DNA of 64,000 nt from DASSBR01 sp035688265 (GTDB taxonomy: Bacteria; Pseudomonadota; Gammaproteobacteria; Natronospirales; DASSBR01): positions 1-64,000 of the forward strand of contig DASSNE010000044.1 of NCBI GenBank assembly GCA_035688265.1, given 5' to 3'. Below, in pieces: positions 26,393 to 33,917 of the stretch. Positions within the stretch are counted from its first letter, which is position 1. Every line of letters begins with the position of its first letter. The translations under genes were made by a program, and so were the position numbers. A model generated the notes under the pieces. It did not search any database, was not told where the DNA came from, and worked only from the letters and a program-made list of their open reading frames with translations.

Positions 26393-26640
26393 AACCAGCG
26401 CTCCTGGAACAGCACCAGCACCAGCGTGCCGGGCAAGCCGAGCAATGCCAGCGCCAGCGAGAGATCGAGCGAGGAAGGCTGCCGAATGGCGACTTCAAAC
26501 AGCATCAGCGAGAAGACAGTCGCAGATAACGCGAGCTGGACCGCCACCAGCCGCCCGGGTATGGCGCCGCGCCCGGCCATCACCACCCCCGCGATCAAGG
26601 GCGGCAGCAGCCCCAGCGTCGCCAGCATCCAGCCGCTCAT
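26389..26640 (-). CDS. mnhF: Mrp/Mbh-type antiporter subunit F
   Basis: An 83-residue three-helix membrane protein. Position between E and G subunits, size and hydrophobic pattern (GPTIP-like RGAIPGRLVAVQ, then LLGLPGTLVLVLF) support MrpF. Sequence identity to well-studied members looks low by eye, so the assignment leans on context. ATG overlaps the mnhE stop by 4 bases. Confidence 0.72.
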   Translation of the reverse strand: MSGWMLATLGLLPPLIAGVVMAGRGAIPGRLVAVQLALSATVFSLMLFEVAIRQPSSLDLSLALALLGLPGTLVLVLFQERWL

Positions 26641-27113
26641 GAGGTCAGCCAGCGCGGATCGCGCGTCGCGTCAGTCTGCAGAATCGTGTGAATGAGCACC
26701 CGATCCTTGTCCGGCGGCGCGCGCACCGCAAAGCTGTCCGGCGCCAGCGACGCGATCAGCAGTGCCGAAGCGCGCCGCGCGCACGCTTCGGGATCGTCAT
26801 CGGCGCCGCGCACGAACGGCAGCTCGAGCGCCCGCCCCGGCGAACCGCCAAGCACGGCGATCCTGGCAAACAGCATCAGCGTCCGGCCGAGCGACGGCAC
26901 CAAGCTGCCGATCGCTTTCAGCCAGGCGACCGCGTGCGCGGGCGTCATCGCGAAACGCCGGGGGGAGCAGTGCACAATCATGAACGACCATGTCACCGCA
27001 CCGACGGCCAGTCCGGCCGAGGTTCCCAGTTCATGGCTGCTGATGGTGCCGGCAAACAGCAGGTAACCGGCGTAGGCAGAACACCACACCATCCCTGTGC
27101 GAACCCATTTCAT
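26637..27113 (-). CDS. mnhE: Mrp/Mbh-type antiporter subunit E
   Basis: A 158-residue protein with two N-terminal membrane segments and a cytoplasmic domain. The tail SLAPDSFAVRAPPDKDRVLI HTI matches the MrpE pattern (SLTPGT....D.....VH). First gene of the operon. ATG 27113 chosen because AAAGGAG lies 9 bases upstream; the in-frame GTG at 27122-27120 would abut that site. Divergent from glmS, with 136 bp between the two starts. Confidence 0.82.
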   Translation of the reverse strand: MKWVRTGMVWCSAYAGYLLFAGTISSHELGTSAGLAVGAVTWSFMIVHCSPRRFAMTPAHAVAWLKAIGSLVPSLGRTLMLFARIAVLGGSPGRALELPFVRGADDDPEACARRASALLIASLAPDSFAVRAPPDKDRVLIHTILQTDATRDPRWLTS

Positions 27114-27249
27114 CTTGTGCACTCCTTTGCCCAAGCTACATCTTGCAGATTCTACCGGTCGGGTTGCAAGCGGCCAAGCCACGCGGCCTTACCCGCGGTA
27201 CCGCGCGAAGGTAAACTATCGCTTCGATACCAACACAAGGCTGAAACAA

Positions 27250-29088
27250 ATGTGCGGAATAGTCGGCGCGGTTGCCGAGCGGGACGTGGTCCCGGTGCTT
27301 ATGGAAGGGCTGCGACGGCTTGAGTATCGCGGCTACGACTCGGCCGGTCTCGCGGTGCTGAACGGCGACGCGACGCTCGCGCGCCGGCGCGCGGTCGGCA
27401 AGGTGCAAGAACTCGCGGACGCGTTGGCCGCCGATCCCCTGCGCGGCCATACCGGCATCGCCCATACCCGTTGGGCGACCCACGGCGTCCCCAGCGAGCG
27501 CAACGCGCATCCGCATTTTTCCACCGATGAAATCGCGCTGGTGCACAACGGCATCATCGAGAACCACGACGAGTTGCGCGCCGAACTGGAAAGCGACGGC
27601 TACCAGTTCGCTTCCGAAACCGACACCGAGGTGATCGCCCACCGTGTTCATCACCACATGAAAAGCCGGAGCAATCTGCTCGCCGCGGTGCAGGCGACGG
27701 TCGCGGAACTCACCGGCGCATTCGCGCTGGCGGTCATCGCGAAGGCCGATCCGGAGCGCGTGATCGTCGCTCGTTGCGGCTGCCCGGTGGTGCTCGGCCT
27801 GGGTATCGGCGAGAACTTCGTCGCCTCGGACGTCGCCGCGCTGCTGCCGGTGACGCGTCGGTTTATCTTCCTTGAAGAAGGCGATATCGCCGACATTCGA
27901 CGCGAATCGGCGCAAGTTTTCGACAAAAAGGGGCAGGTTGCCGAGCGTCCGGTGAAGGAAAGCGAACTCGACGCCGACGCAGTCGAGCGCGGCGACTATC
28001 GCCACTACATGCTCAAGGAGATCTTCGAGCAGCCGCACGCGGTGGCGGATACGCTGGCGGAACGCATCGGCGACGGCCGGGTTCTCGAAGCGGCGTTCGG
28101 CCATCGCGCCGGCGAGGTCTTCGAGCAGACCCGCGGCGTGCACATCGTCGCCTGCGGCACCAGCTACCATGCGGCGATGGTCGCGCGCTACCAGATCGAG
28201 CAGCTCGCCGGCCTGCCGTGCAACGTCGAAATCGCCAGCGAATACCGTTATCGCGACCCGGTGGTAGCACCCGGCACGCTGTTCGTCAGCGTGTCGCAGT
28301 CGGGCGAGACCGCCGACACGCTCGCGGCGCTGCGCGCGGCGCGCGAGAATTCGAATTACTGCGGCACGCTCGCGATCTGCAACGTGCCGGAAAGCTCACT
28401 GGTACGCGAGTCGGGCCTGACGCTGATGACCCGCGCCGGCCCCGAGATCGGCGTCGCCTCGACCAAGGCGTTTACGACCCAGCTGGCCGCGTTCGCGCTG
28501 CTGGCGTTGACGCTCGCGCAGCGCCGCGGGCTTGAAGCGTCCACCGAGGCGGCGTGCGTCGAGCAGCTTCACGCCCTGCCCGGCCTGATCGATGCGGCGC
28601 TGGCGCTCGACCCGGCGATCCAGACGCTCGCCGAGCGTTTCGTCGAAAAGCGCCACACACTGTTTCTCGGCCGCGGCGTGCACTACCCGATCGCGATGGA
28701 GGGCGCACTCAAGCTCAAGGAAATCAGCTACATCCATGCCGAGGCCTACGCCGCCGGCGAACTCAAGCACGGCCCGCTCGCGCTGGTCGATGCCGACATG
28801 CCGGTGGTCGCGGTCGCGCCCAACAACCAGTTGCTCGAAAAACTCAAGTCGAACCTGCAGGAAGTGCGCGCGCGCGGCGGCGAACTGATCGTGTTCGCCG
28901 ACCCGGAAGCGCGCATGCAGCCGGCGCCCGGCCTCACGGTCATCCATCTGCCGCGCCAGACCGGCGACCTGATCGACCCGATTCTCTACACGATCCCGCT
29001 GCAACTGCTGGCCTACCACGTCGCGGTAATGAAGGGGACCGACGTCGACAAGCCGCGCAACCTCGCCAAATCCGTCACCGTCGAATAA
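27250..29088 (+). CDS. glmS: Glutamine-fructose-6-phosphate aminotransferase
   Basis: A 612-residue enzyme that makes glucosamine-6-phosphate, the first step toward UDP-GlcNAc. Cys2 after the initiator Met is the glutaminase nucleophile (MCGIVGAV); the amidotransferase half also has THGVPSERNAHPH. Two SIS domains follow with VACGTSYHAAM, SQSGETADTLAAL and TSKAFTTQ-like STKAFTTQL, and the C-terminus KPRNLAKSVTVE is exact for the family. No glmS ribozyme-like leader was seen. Confidence 0.97.
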   Translation: MCGIVGAVAERDVVPVLMEGLRRLEYRGYDSAGLAVLNGDATLARRRAVGKVQELADALAADPLRGHTGIAHTRWATHGVPSERNAHPHFSTDEIALVHNGIIENHDELRAELESDGYQFASETDTEVIAHRVHHHMKSRSNLLAAVQATVAELTGAFALAVIAKADPERVIVARCGCPVVLGLGIGENFVASDVAALLPVTRRFIFLEEGDIADIRRESAQVFDKKGQVAERPVKESELDADAVERGDYRHYMLKEIFEQPHAVADTLAERIGDGRVLEAAFGHRAGEVFEQTRGVHIVACGTSYHAAMVARYQIEQLAGLPCNVEIASEYRYRDPVVAPGTLFVSVSQSGETADTLAALRAARENSNYCGTLAICNVPESSLVRESGLTLMTRAGPEIGVASTKAFTTQLAAFALLALTLAQRRGLEASTEAACVEQLHALPGLIDAALALDPAIQTLAERFVEKRHTLFLGRGVHYPIAMEGALKLKEISYIHAEAYAAGELKHGPLALVDADMPVVAVAPNNQLLEKLKSNLQEVRARGGELIVFADPEARMQPAPGLTVIHLPRQTGDLIDPILYTIPLQLLAYHVAVMKGTDVDKPRNLAKSVTVE

Positions 29089-29099
29089 GGAGCAGCATC

Positions 29100-29687
29100 A
29101 TGGACATCGAGCCGGCGCGTACCGCCGTCCTGATCATGGACTACCAGAACGATATCGTGGCGATGACCGGCGACCGCGCCGACGCCCTGCTGGACAAGGC
29201 GGCGCAAGTGCTGGCGGCGGCGCGCGAGGCGGCGATGCCGGTGATTTACATTACTGTTGGCTTCCGGCCAAGCTACCCCGAAGTCAGCCCGCGCAACAAG
29301 TCATTCAACGGCATCCGTGAAGCCGGCCGCCTCGCGCCCGGCAGCGCCGGCGCCGAGGTGCATCCGGCGGTCGCGCCGCAGGCGAACGACCTGGTCGTGG
29401 TCAAGCATCGCGTCGGTGCCTTTACCGGCACGGACCTGGACATGATTCTGCGTGCGCACGACGTCGATACGCTGCTCCTGCTTGGCATCGCGACCAGCGG
29501 CGTCGTACTGTCGACGGTGCGTCATGCCGCCGATCACGACTACCGGCTGATCGTGCTCAAGGATTGCTGCGCCGACACCGATCCGGAGGTGCATAGTTGC
29601 CTGATGGACAAAGTGCTGGCGCGGCAGGCGACAGTGGCGACCGCCAACGAATTTCTCGACTCCCTGCAAATTTTGTATTTCTCATAG
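29100..29687 (+). CDS. Isochorismatase-like hydrolase family protein lacking the catalytic Cys
   Basis: A 195-residue Rossmann-type protein of the cysteine hydrolase family. Asp14 (LIMDYQNDIV) and Lys102 (VVVKHR) of the catalytic triad are present, but the Cys position in the ATSGVVLSTVRHAAD motif is Val135. It is therefore either non-catalytic as a cysteine hydrolase or works by another mechanism. Start at ATG 29100 is supported by AAGGAGC upstream, 11 bp after glmS. Likely cotranscribed with glmS or with the SYLF lipoprotein 6 bp downstream. Confidence 0.8.
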   Translation: MDIEPARTAVLIMDYQNDIVAMTGDRADALLDKAAQVLAAAREAAMPVIYITVGFRPSYPEVSPRNKSFNGIREAGRLAPGSAGAEVHPAVAPQANDLVVVKHRVGAFTGTDLDMILRAHDVDTLLLLGIATSGVVLSTVRHAADHDYRLIVLKDCCADTDPEVHSCLMDKVLARQATVATANEFLDSLQILYFS

Positions 29688-29693
29688 GAGGCA

Positions 29694-30257
29694 ATGTTGA
29701 AGACTTTGACAGTCATGATGGCTGCCGCGGCGCTCGCGGCATTACTTGGCGCATGTACCACCACGGGCTATCGCCCCAACGAAAACGCGACGCCGGGCGC
29801 GCAGCCGGTGCGCGATCCGCAGATTGCCGAAACGATCGCGAGCTTCAAGAACAAGGATCCGAGCCTGGCGCCGTATTTTCACGACGCCTACGGCTATGCG
29901 GTGTTTCCGACCGTCGGCAAGGGCGGCTTCATCGTCGGCGGCGCGTACGGCACCGGCAAGGTTTACGTGCAAAATCGGCTGGTGGGGTTGTCGTCGATCA
30001 CCCAGGCGACCATCGGCTTGCAGATGGGCGGCCAGACCTATAGCGAGATTGTCTTTTTCAAGGACCAGCACGCAATCAAGCAGTTTGAACAGGGTGGCTT
30101 TGAGCTGAGCGCGCAGGCGTCCGCCGTCGCCGCGACCGCCGGCGCCGCCGCCAACTCGAGCTACAGCAACGGCGTCGCGATCTTCACGCTGACCAAGGCC
30201 GGGCTCATGTACGAAGCCTCGGTCGGTGGGCAGAAGTTCAGTTTTACGCCGATCTAG
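29694..30257 (+). CDS. SYLF/Ysc84-domain lipoprotein
   Basis: A 187-residue lipoprotein: signal peptide with lipobox LLGAC (Cys about 21), then the Ysc84/SYLF fold with FHDAYGYAVFPTVGKGGFIV GG and GLQMGGQTYSEIVFF. Eukaryotic SYLF domains bind phosphoinositides; bacterial members are periplasmic or outer-membrane anchored with unknown role. An AGGAGG site precedes the ATG. Its 3' end overlaps the converging D-amino acid dehydrogenase gene by 4 bases. Confidence 0.85.
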   Translation: MLKTLTVMMAAAALAALLGACTTTGYRPNENATPGAQPVRDPQIAETIASFKNKDPSLAPYFHDAYGYAVFPTVGKGGFIVGGAYGTGKVYVQNRLVGLSSITQATIGLQMGGQTYSEIVFFKDQHAIKQFEQGGFELSAQASAVAATAGAAANSSYSNGVAIFTLTKAGLMYEASVGGQKFSFTPI

Positions 30258-31519
30258 AACCGCTCGTAGCGCAAGCCATCGAGGTTGATTTCCGGCTCCC
30301 GCCCGGCCACCAGATCGGCAACCACGCGACTCGACCCGGCCGCGAACGTCCACCCGAGCGGGCCGTGGCCGGCGTTGACGAACAGGTTGGCGCATGGCGT
30401 GGCGCCGAGGATCGGCGGACCATCCGGCGTCAGCGGCCTAAGGCCCGCCCAGTGCTTGACCTGGTCCTTGTCCACGTGCGGCACGAACTCCGGCAGAATG
30501 TTGAGCGCCTGTTGCAGGATGCCGCCGCCGCGCACCGGATTGAGGCGGGTGTCGTAGCCGGCGAATTCGGCGGTGCCGGCGATGCGCAGCCGGTCGCCCA
30601 GCGGCGTGAGGACGAGCTTGCGCTCGAAATCGACCAGCGGAATCGTCGGCGCACCGTCCCAGCCGTCGAACGGCACCGTAACCGAATAGCCCTTGGCCGG
30701 GTAGATCGGCAGGCGCAATCCGCAGGCGGCGCCCAGCGCCCGGCTGTGACAGCCGGCGGCAAGCACGTAGGCATTGGCACTGAATTCGCCCTGATCGGTT
30801 TCGATCGCCGCGATGCCGCCGGTACCGCGACGCAGCCGCCGAACGGTGGTGCCGAAACGAAAATCGACGCCGGCCGCACGCGCCGCGGCCGCCATTCCCT
30901 CGGTGAACTTGAACGCATCGCCGCTTTCGTCGGCGGGATAGAGAATACCGCCGGCGAGTTCGGCGCGAATCGGTGCCAGCGCCGGTTCGCGTTCGACCGC
31001 CGCGTCGGCCGACAGCCCCTCGTAGCGCAGCCCGTGGCGCGCGAGCAGGTCGCCGAGTGCGACCGCCTCGTCGAACGCCGCCCGGCTCTGAAAGATCTTC
31101 AAGGTGCCAGCCAGGCGTTCGTCGTAGTGCAGATCGAGCGTCTCGCGCAGTTCGTCCAGCGCCTGCACGCTGTACAGCCCCAGCCGCACGCTGGTTTCCG
31201 CAGCATGTTCGTATGCCGGTCGCCGCGACGCGAGCAGGAAACGCAGCCCCCAGCCGGCAAGGCCCGGCAGCGCGCGCGGCCGCAGCAACAGCGGCGAATC
31301 CTCGCGGCCCAGCCACTTGAACAGCTTGATCGCCGTGCCGGGCGCGTTCCACGGGTCGGCCTGGCTGGGGGTTAGCAGCCCGCCGTTGGCGAAGCTCGTT
31401 TCGAGGCCGACGCTGTCGCGTCGTTCCAGCACGGTCACATCGAAGCCGCGCTCGGCCAGGTACCAGGCCGTGGTCGTGCCGATAATGCCGCCGCCGAGCA
31501 CAAGTGCCGAGCGGGCCAT
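30254..31519 (-). CDS. dadA: D-amino acid dehydrogenase (DadA-type FAD oxidoreductase)
   Basis: A 421-residue flavoenzyme. The FAD-binding N-terminus LVLGGGIIGTTTAWYLAERG is followed by the DadA-type FANGGLLTPSQADPWNAPG segment. The C-terminus GHGPLGWTFAAGSSRVVADL closes the FAD site. It oxidises D-amino acids, usually D-alanine, and passes electrons to the quinone pool at the inner membrane. No alanine racemase or Lrp-like regulator is adjacent, so the physiological substrate is less certain than the fold. Confidence 0.88.
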   Translation of the reverse strand: MARSALVLGGGIIGTTTAWYLAERGFDVTVLERRDSVGLETSFANGGLLTPSQADPWNAPGTAIKLFKWLGREDSPLLLRPRALPGLAGWGLRFLLASRRPAYEHAAETSVRLGLYSVQALDELRETLDLHYDERLAGTLKIFQSRAAFDEAVALGDLLARHGLRYEGLSADAAVEREPALAPIRAELAGGILYPADESGDAFKFTEGMAAAARAAGVDFRFGTTVRRLRRGTGGIAAIETDQGEFSANAYVLAAGCHSRALGAACGLRLPIYPAKGYSVTVPFDGWDGAPTIPLVDFERKLVLTPLGDRLRIAGTAEFAGYDTRLNPVRGGGILQQALNILPEFVPHVDKDQVKHWAGLRPLTPDGPPILGATPCANLFVNAGHGPLGWTFAAGSSRVVADLVAGREPEINLDGLRYERF

Positions 31520-31550
31520 CAGCGATGCGTCCCGATTGTCATGGGGTCAG

Positions 31551-32186
31551 TCACTCCTCGTCTTTTTTGCGTTTGAAGATGCGATTGCGCAGCTTGTAGA
31601 TGATAAGTCCCGCGACGACCGCCAGAATAAAGGCACCACCCCCGATCAGCCAGGCGGGGTGGGCGCTCGCGGCACTGACGATGACGTCGAGGTGCTCGCC
31701 GAACAGGTACGAAATCGAGGTCCACACGCCGACCCACAACGCGCAGCCGATCGCATCGAACGCCGCGAAGCGCCACCAGCGCATCTGGCCGAGGCCCGAG
31801 CCGATGCCGGCCGTCTGGCGCAGCACATCAATGAAGCGCGCGAAGCAGAGGATGCCGCTGCCGTAGCGATGGACGAAGTCCTCGACCTTGTCCAGGTGGC
31901 GTTCGCGCAGCCCGATGAAGCGGCCGTGCTTGAGCACCAACTGGCGGCCGCCGAAGCGGCCGATCGCGTAGCCGATATTATCGCCGACGATCGCCGCGAC
32001 AAACGAGATCGTGGCCACGACCACAACGTTCAACTGGCCTTGCGCGGCCAGCACCGCGCTCGCCACCATCAGCGTCTGCCCCGGCGCCGGAATGCCGAAC
32101 CCTTCGACCAACACGGCGAGGAATATCGCCGCGTAGCCGTATTGTTCGATGTACGGCTGCGCGAGTTGCAGGTAATGATGAATCAG
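31551..32186 (-). CDS. DedA family membrane protein
   Basis: About 211 residues with several membrane segments. The family core is clear: EGFGIPAPGQTLMVASAVLA, GDNIGYAIGRFGG, and RFIDVLRQTAGIGSGLGQM with the conserved Arg. DedA proteins are flippase-like and support envelope integrity. No ATG lies in a suitable place. The family N-terminus (LIHHYLQLAQPYIEQYGYAA) extends upstream of the only in-frame GTG at 32114, so CTG at 32186, with GGAG 11 bases before it, is proposed; the frame is open up to a stop just before 32216. The start is therefore uncertain. A Lys/Asp/Glu-rich tail (RIFKRKKDEE) ends it. Confidence 0.8.
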   Translation of the reverse strand: MIHHYLQLAQPYIEQYGYAAIFLAVLVEGFGIPAPGQTLMVASAVLAAQGQLNVVVVATISFVAAIVGDNIGYAIGRFGGRQLVLKHGRFIGLRERHLDKVEDFVHRYGSGILCFARFIDVLRQTAGIGSGLGQMRWWRFAAFDAIGCALWVGVWTSISYLFGEHLDVIVSAASAHPAWLIGGGAFILAVVAGLIIYKLRNRIFKRKKDEE

Positions 32187-32300
32187 AAGGGCGGCTCTCC
32201 ATAGTGGTCCTGGACCACCCAGGTTCTACTGGATCGATATATCGGTTAGACTGATTCTAATAAGATTAATACCCTGAAACCCCAAACGAGGACGGACCCC
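32187..32300. promoter_or_regulatory. Divergent dedA / ferritin-like control region
   Basis: An unusually AT-rich stretch for this window, with the palindrome CGATATATCG at 32235-32244 and TTAGAC (32246-32251) followed by TAATAAGATTAAT. These are compatible with a promoter for the ferritin-like gene but no single -35/-10 pair is clear. The opposite side must hold the dedA promoter. Iron control is a guess only, from the kind of gene. Confidence 0.35.
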
Positions 32301-32837
32301 ATGGCTACCCAAGAATTTCTGACCGACGTCAAAACCCTGCGTGAGCGCGCCCGCGAGCACATGATGCAGGGCGCGGTCACGGCCGGTTACCAAGCCGACC
32401 GCGATACGGTTCTCAAGTTGCTGAACGAAGCGCTCGCGACCGAACTGGTCTGCACACTGCGCTACAAACGCCACTATTTTATGGCATCCGGCATCCACGC
32501 GCAGGGCGTGGCCGCCGAGTTTCTGGAACATGCCGACCAGGAGCAGGAGCATGCCGACCGGATCGCCCAGCGCATCACGCAACTCGGCGGTGAGCCGGAT
32601 CTCAATCCGGACACTCTCACCCACCGCAGCCATGCCGAATACAAGGAAGGCACGGATCTGGTGGACATGATCAAGGAGGATCTGGTAGCCGAGCGGATCG
32701 CGATCGACAGCTACCGTGAAATGGCGAATTACATGGGCAGGAACGACCCGACGTCGCGGCGCCTGATGGAAGACATTCTCGCCCAGGAAGAAGAGCACGC
32801 CGACGATCTTGTCAATCTGCTGGAGCAGATTAAATAA
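32301..32837 (+). CDS. Ferritin-like / bacterioferritin-family protein
   Basis: A 178-residue four-helix protein. Di-iron ligands are visible in order: Glu of LNEALATELVCTLRYKRHYF, the EHADQEQEHAD helix, Glu of EDLVAERIAIDSYRE, and the final EEEHADD. It is closer to the bacterioferritin/Dps-like DUF family than to classic Bfr and lacks an obvious haem Met. Iron oxidation or storage in the cytoplasm is inferred. An AACGAGGACGG sequence lies before the ATG. Confidence 0.8.
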   Translation: MATQEFLTDVKTLRERAREHMMQGAVTAGYQADRDTVLKLLNEALATELVCTLRYKRHYFMASGIHAQGVAAEFLEHADQEQEHADRIAQRITQLGGEPDLNPDTLTHRSHAEYKEGTDLVDMIKEDLVAERIAIDSYREMANYMGRNDPTSRRLMEDILAQEEEHADDLVNLLEQIK

Positions 32838-32841
32838 ATAA

Positions 32842-32925
32842 GTCGCTAGGACTGAGTGGCTAGGACTAAGCAAGAACGAAGAGTTGCTTTTCTTCACTCA
32901 GTCCTAGCGACTCAGTCCTAGCTAC
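32842..32925. repeat. 29-bp inverted repeat between ferritin-like gene and xthA
   Basis: Left arm 32842-32870 and right arm 32897-32925 are inverse copies with three mismatches. Each arm holds two tandem copies of GCTAGGACTRAG, so four copies are present. The right arm contains the xthA stop codon (32922-32924). The loop is AT-rich with TTGCTTTTCTT. Best explained as a bidirectional terminator for two converging genes. Confidence 0.75.
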
Positions 32926-33686
32926 TTGAAGTCCGCCATCACCGGCGCATGATCCGACGGCCGCTCCCAGCCGCGCGGCTCCCGGTCGATCGCCACGCTC
33001 CGGCAGCGTGCGGCCAGCGCATCGCTCGCCAGCACGTGGTCGATGCGCAGGCCACGGTCGCGGCGAAATGATCCGGCGCGGTAATCCCACCAGCTGAAAC
33101 TGCCTTCCGGCTGCTCGAACAGCCGGAAGCTGTCCTTGAGTCCGAGGCCGAGCAGCGCACGAAATGCGGCGCGCTCCGGCTCGCTGAACAGTACCTTGCC
33201 TTCCCATTCCGCCGGGTCGTGCACGTCGCGCGGCTCCGGCGCGATGTTGAAGTCGCCGACGATGGCGAGTTCCGGATACTCGTCGAGTTCGACCTGCAGC
33301 CAGTGGCGCAGTGCGTCGAGCCAGGCGAGCTTGTAGCGGTATTTTTCCAAGCCGACCGTCTGACCGTTGGGGACATAGACGTTGATGACGCGCACGCCAT
33401 CGATGGTGCCTGCCAGCACGCGGCATTGCGTATCGTCGAAGTCGGGCAGCGCGCGCACCGCGTTGGCGAGGGGTTTGCGGCTGGCGATTGCGACGCCGTT
33501 ATAGGTTTTCTGGCCGCAGCACATCGTGTGGTAACCGAGGTTTTCGAAGTCGGCGTGGGGGAATTTGTCGTCGATGAGCTTGGTTTCCTGCAGGCCGAGC
33601 ACGTCGGGCTGCTCGGCTTTCAGCCATTGCAATACATGCGGCAGGCGGACGTTGAGCGAGTTGACGTTCCAGGTGGCTATTTTCAT
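32922..33686 (-). CDS. xthA: Exodeoxyribonuclease III (AP endonuclease)
   Basis: A 254-residue Mg-dependent endonuclease/exonuclease/phosphatase protein acting in base excision repair. Motifs in order: ATWNVNSLNVR, LQETKL (metal-binding Glu), NVYVPNGQTVG, VGDFNIAPEP (Asp, Asn), SWWDYRAGSF, RIDHVLAS and SDHAPV (catalytic His). All expected active-site residues are present and the length is typical of XthA. Confidence 0.95.
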   Translation of the reverse strand: MKIATWNVNSLNVRLPHVLQWLKAEQPDVLGLQETKLIDDKFPHADFENLGYHTMCCGQKTYNGVAIASRKPLANAVRALPDFDDTQCRVLAGTIDGVRVINVYVPNGQTVGLEKYRYKLAWLDALRHWLQVELDEYPELAIVGDFNIAPEPRDVHDPAEWEGKVLFSEPERAAFRALLGLGLKDSFRLFEQPEGSFSWWDYRAGSFRRDRGLRIDHVLASDALAARCRSVAIDREPRGWERPSDHAPVMADFK

Positions 33687-33714
33687 GGTGTGCGCGCTGA
33701 TCAGGCTGTCGTGG

Positions 33715-33825
33715 GGGCGGGGGTGCGGTAACTCCTCTCAGGGACGCCGTTAACCCGTCCATGGGGGCTCTGGGTTCGGCATCCTGCCTCACACAGCCCT
33801 GAGAGGAGTCACCGCACCCCCGCCC
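33715..33825. repeat. Long hairpin (29-bp arms) between xthA and glutathione reductase
   Basis: Left arm 33715-33743 and right arm 33797-33825 are perfect inverse copies except for one base (core CTCCTCTCAGGG / CCCTGAGAGGAG, flanked by GGGGGTGCGG / CCGCACCCCC). The 53-bp loop reads GACGCCGTTAACCCGTCC and onward and has its own weak pairing. It lies between two divergent genes, so it is not a terminator by position. It looks like a small transposable or REP-like element. No coding capacity. Confidence 0.8.
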
Positions 33826-33917
33826 TTTGCGTTGTCGTGCGTTCGAGGGCCGCAAAGCTTGGTGCGCTAGAATACAGCTTTTTTCGTCGGCACGCTGTGG
33901 GGCTTGTTGGGGGAGTA

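Noticed and set aside
27114..27249. Possible glmS ribozyme or riboswitch in front of glmS
   Set aside because: The leader is short and shows no conserved ribozyme core; that ribozyme is typical of Firmicutes.
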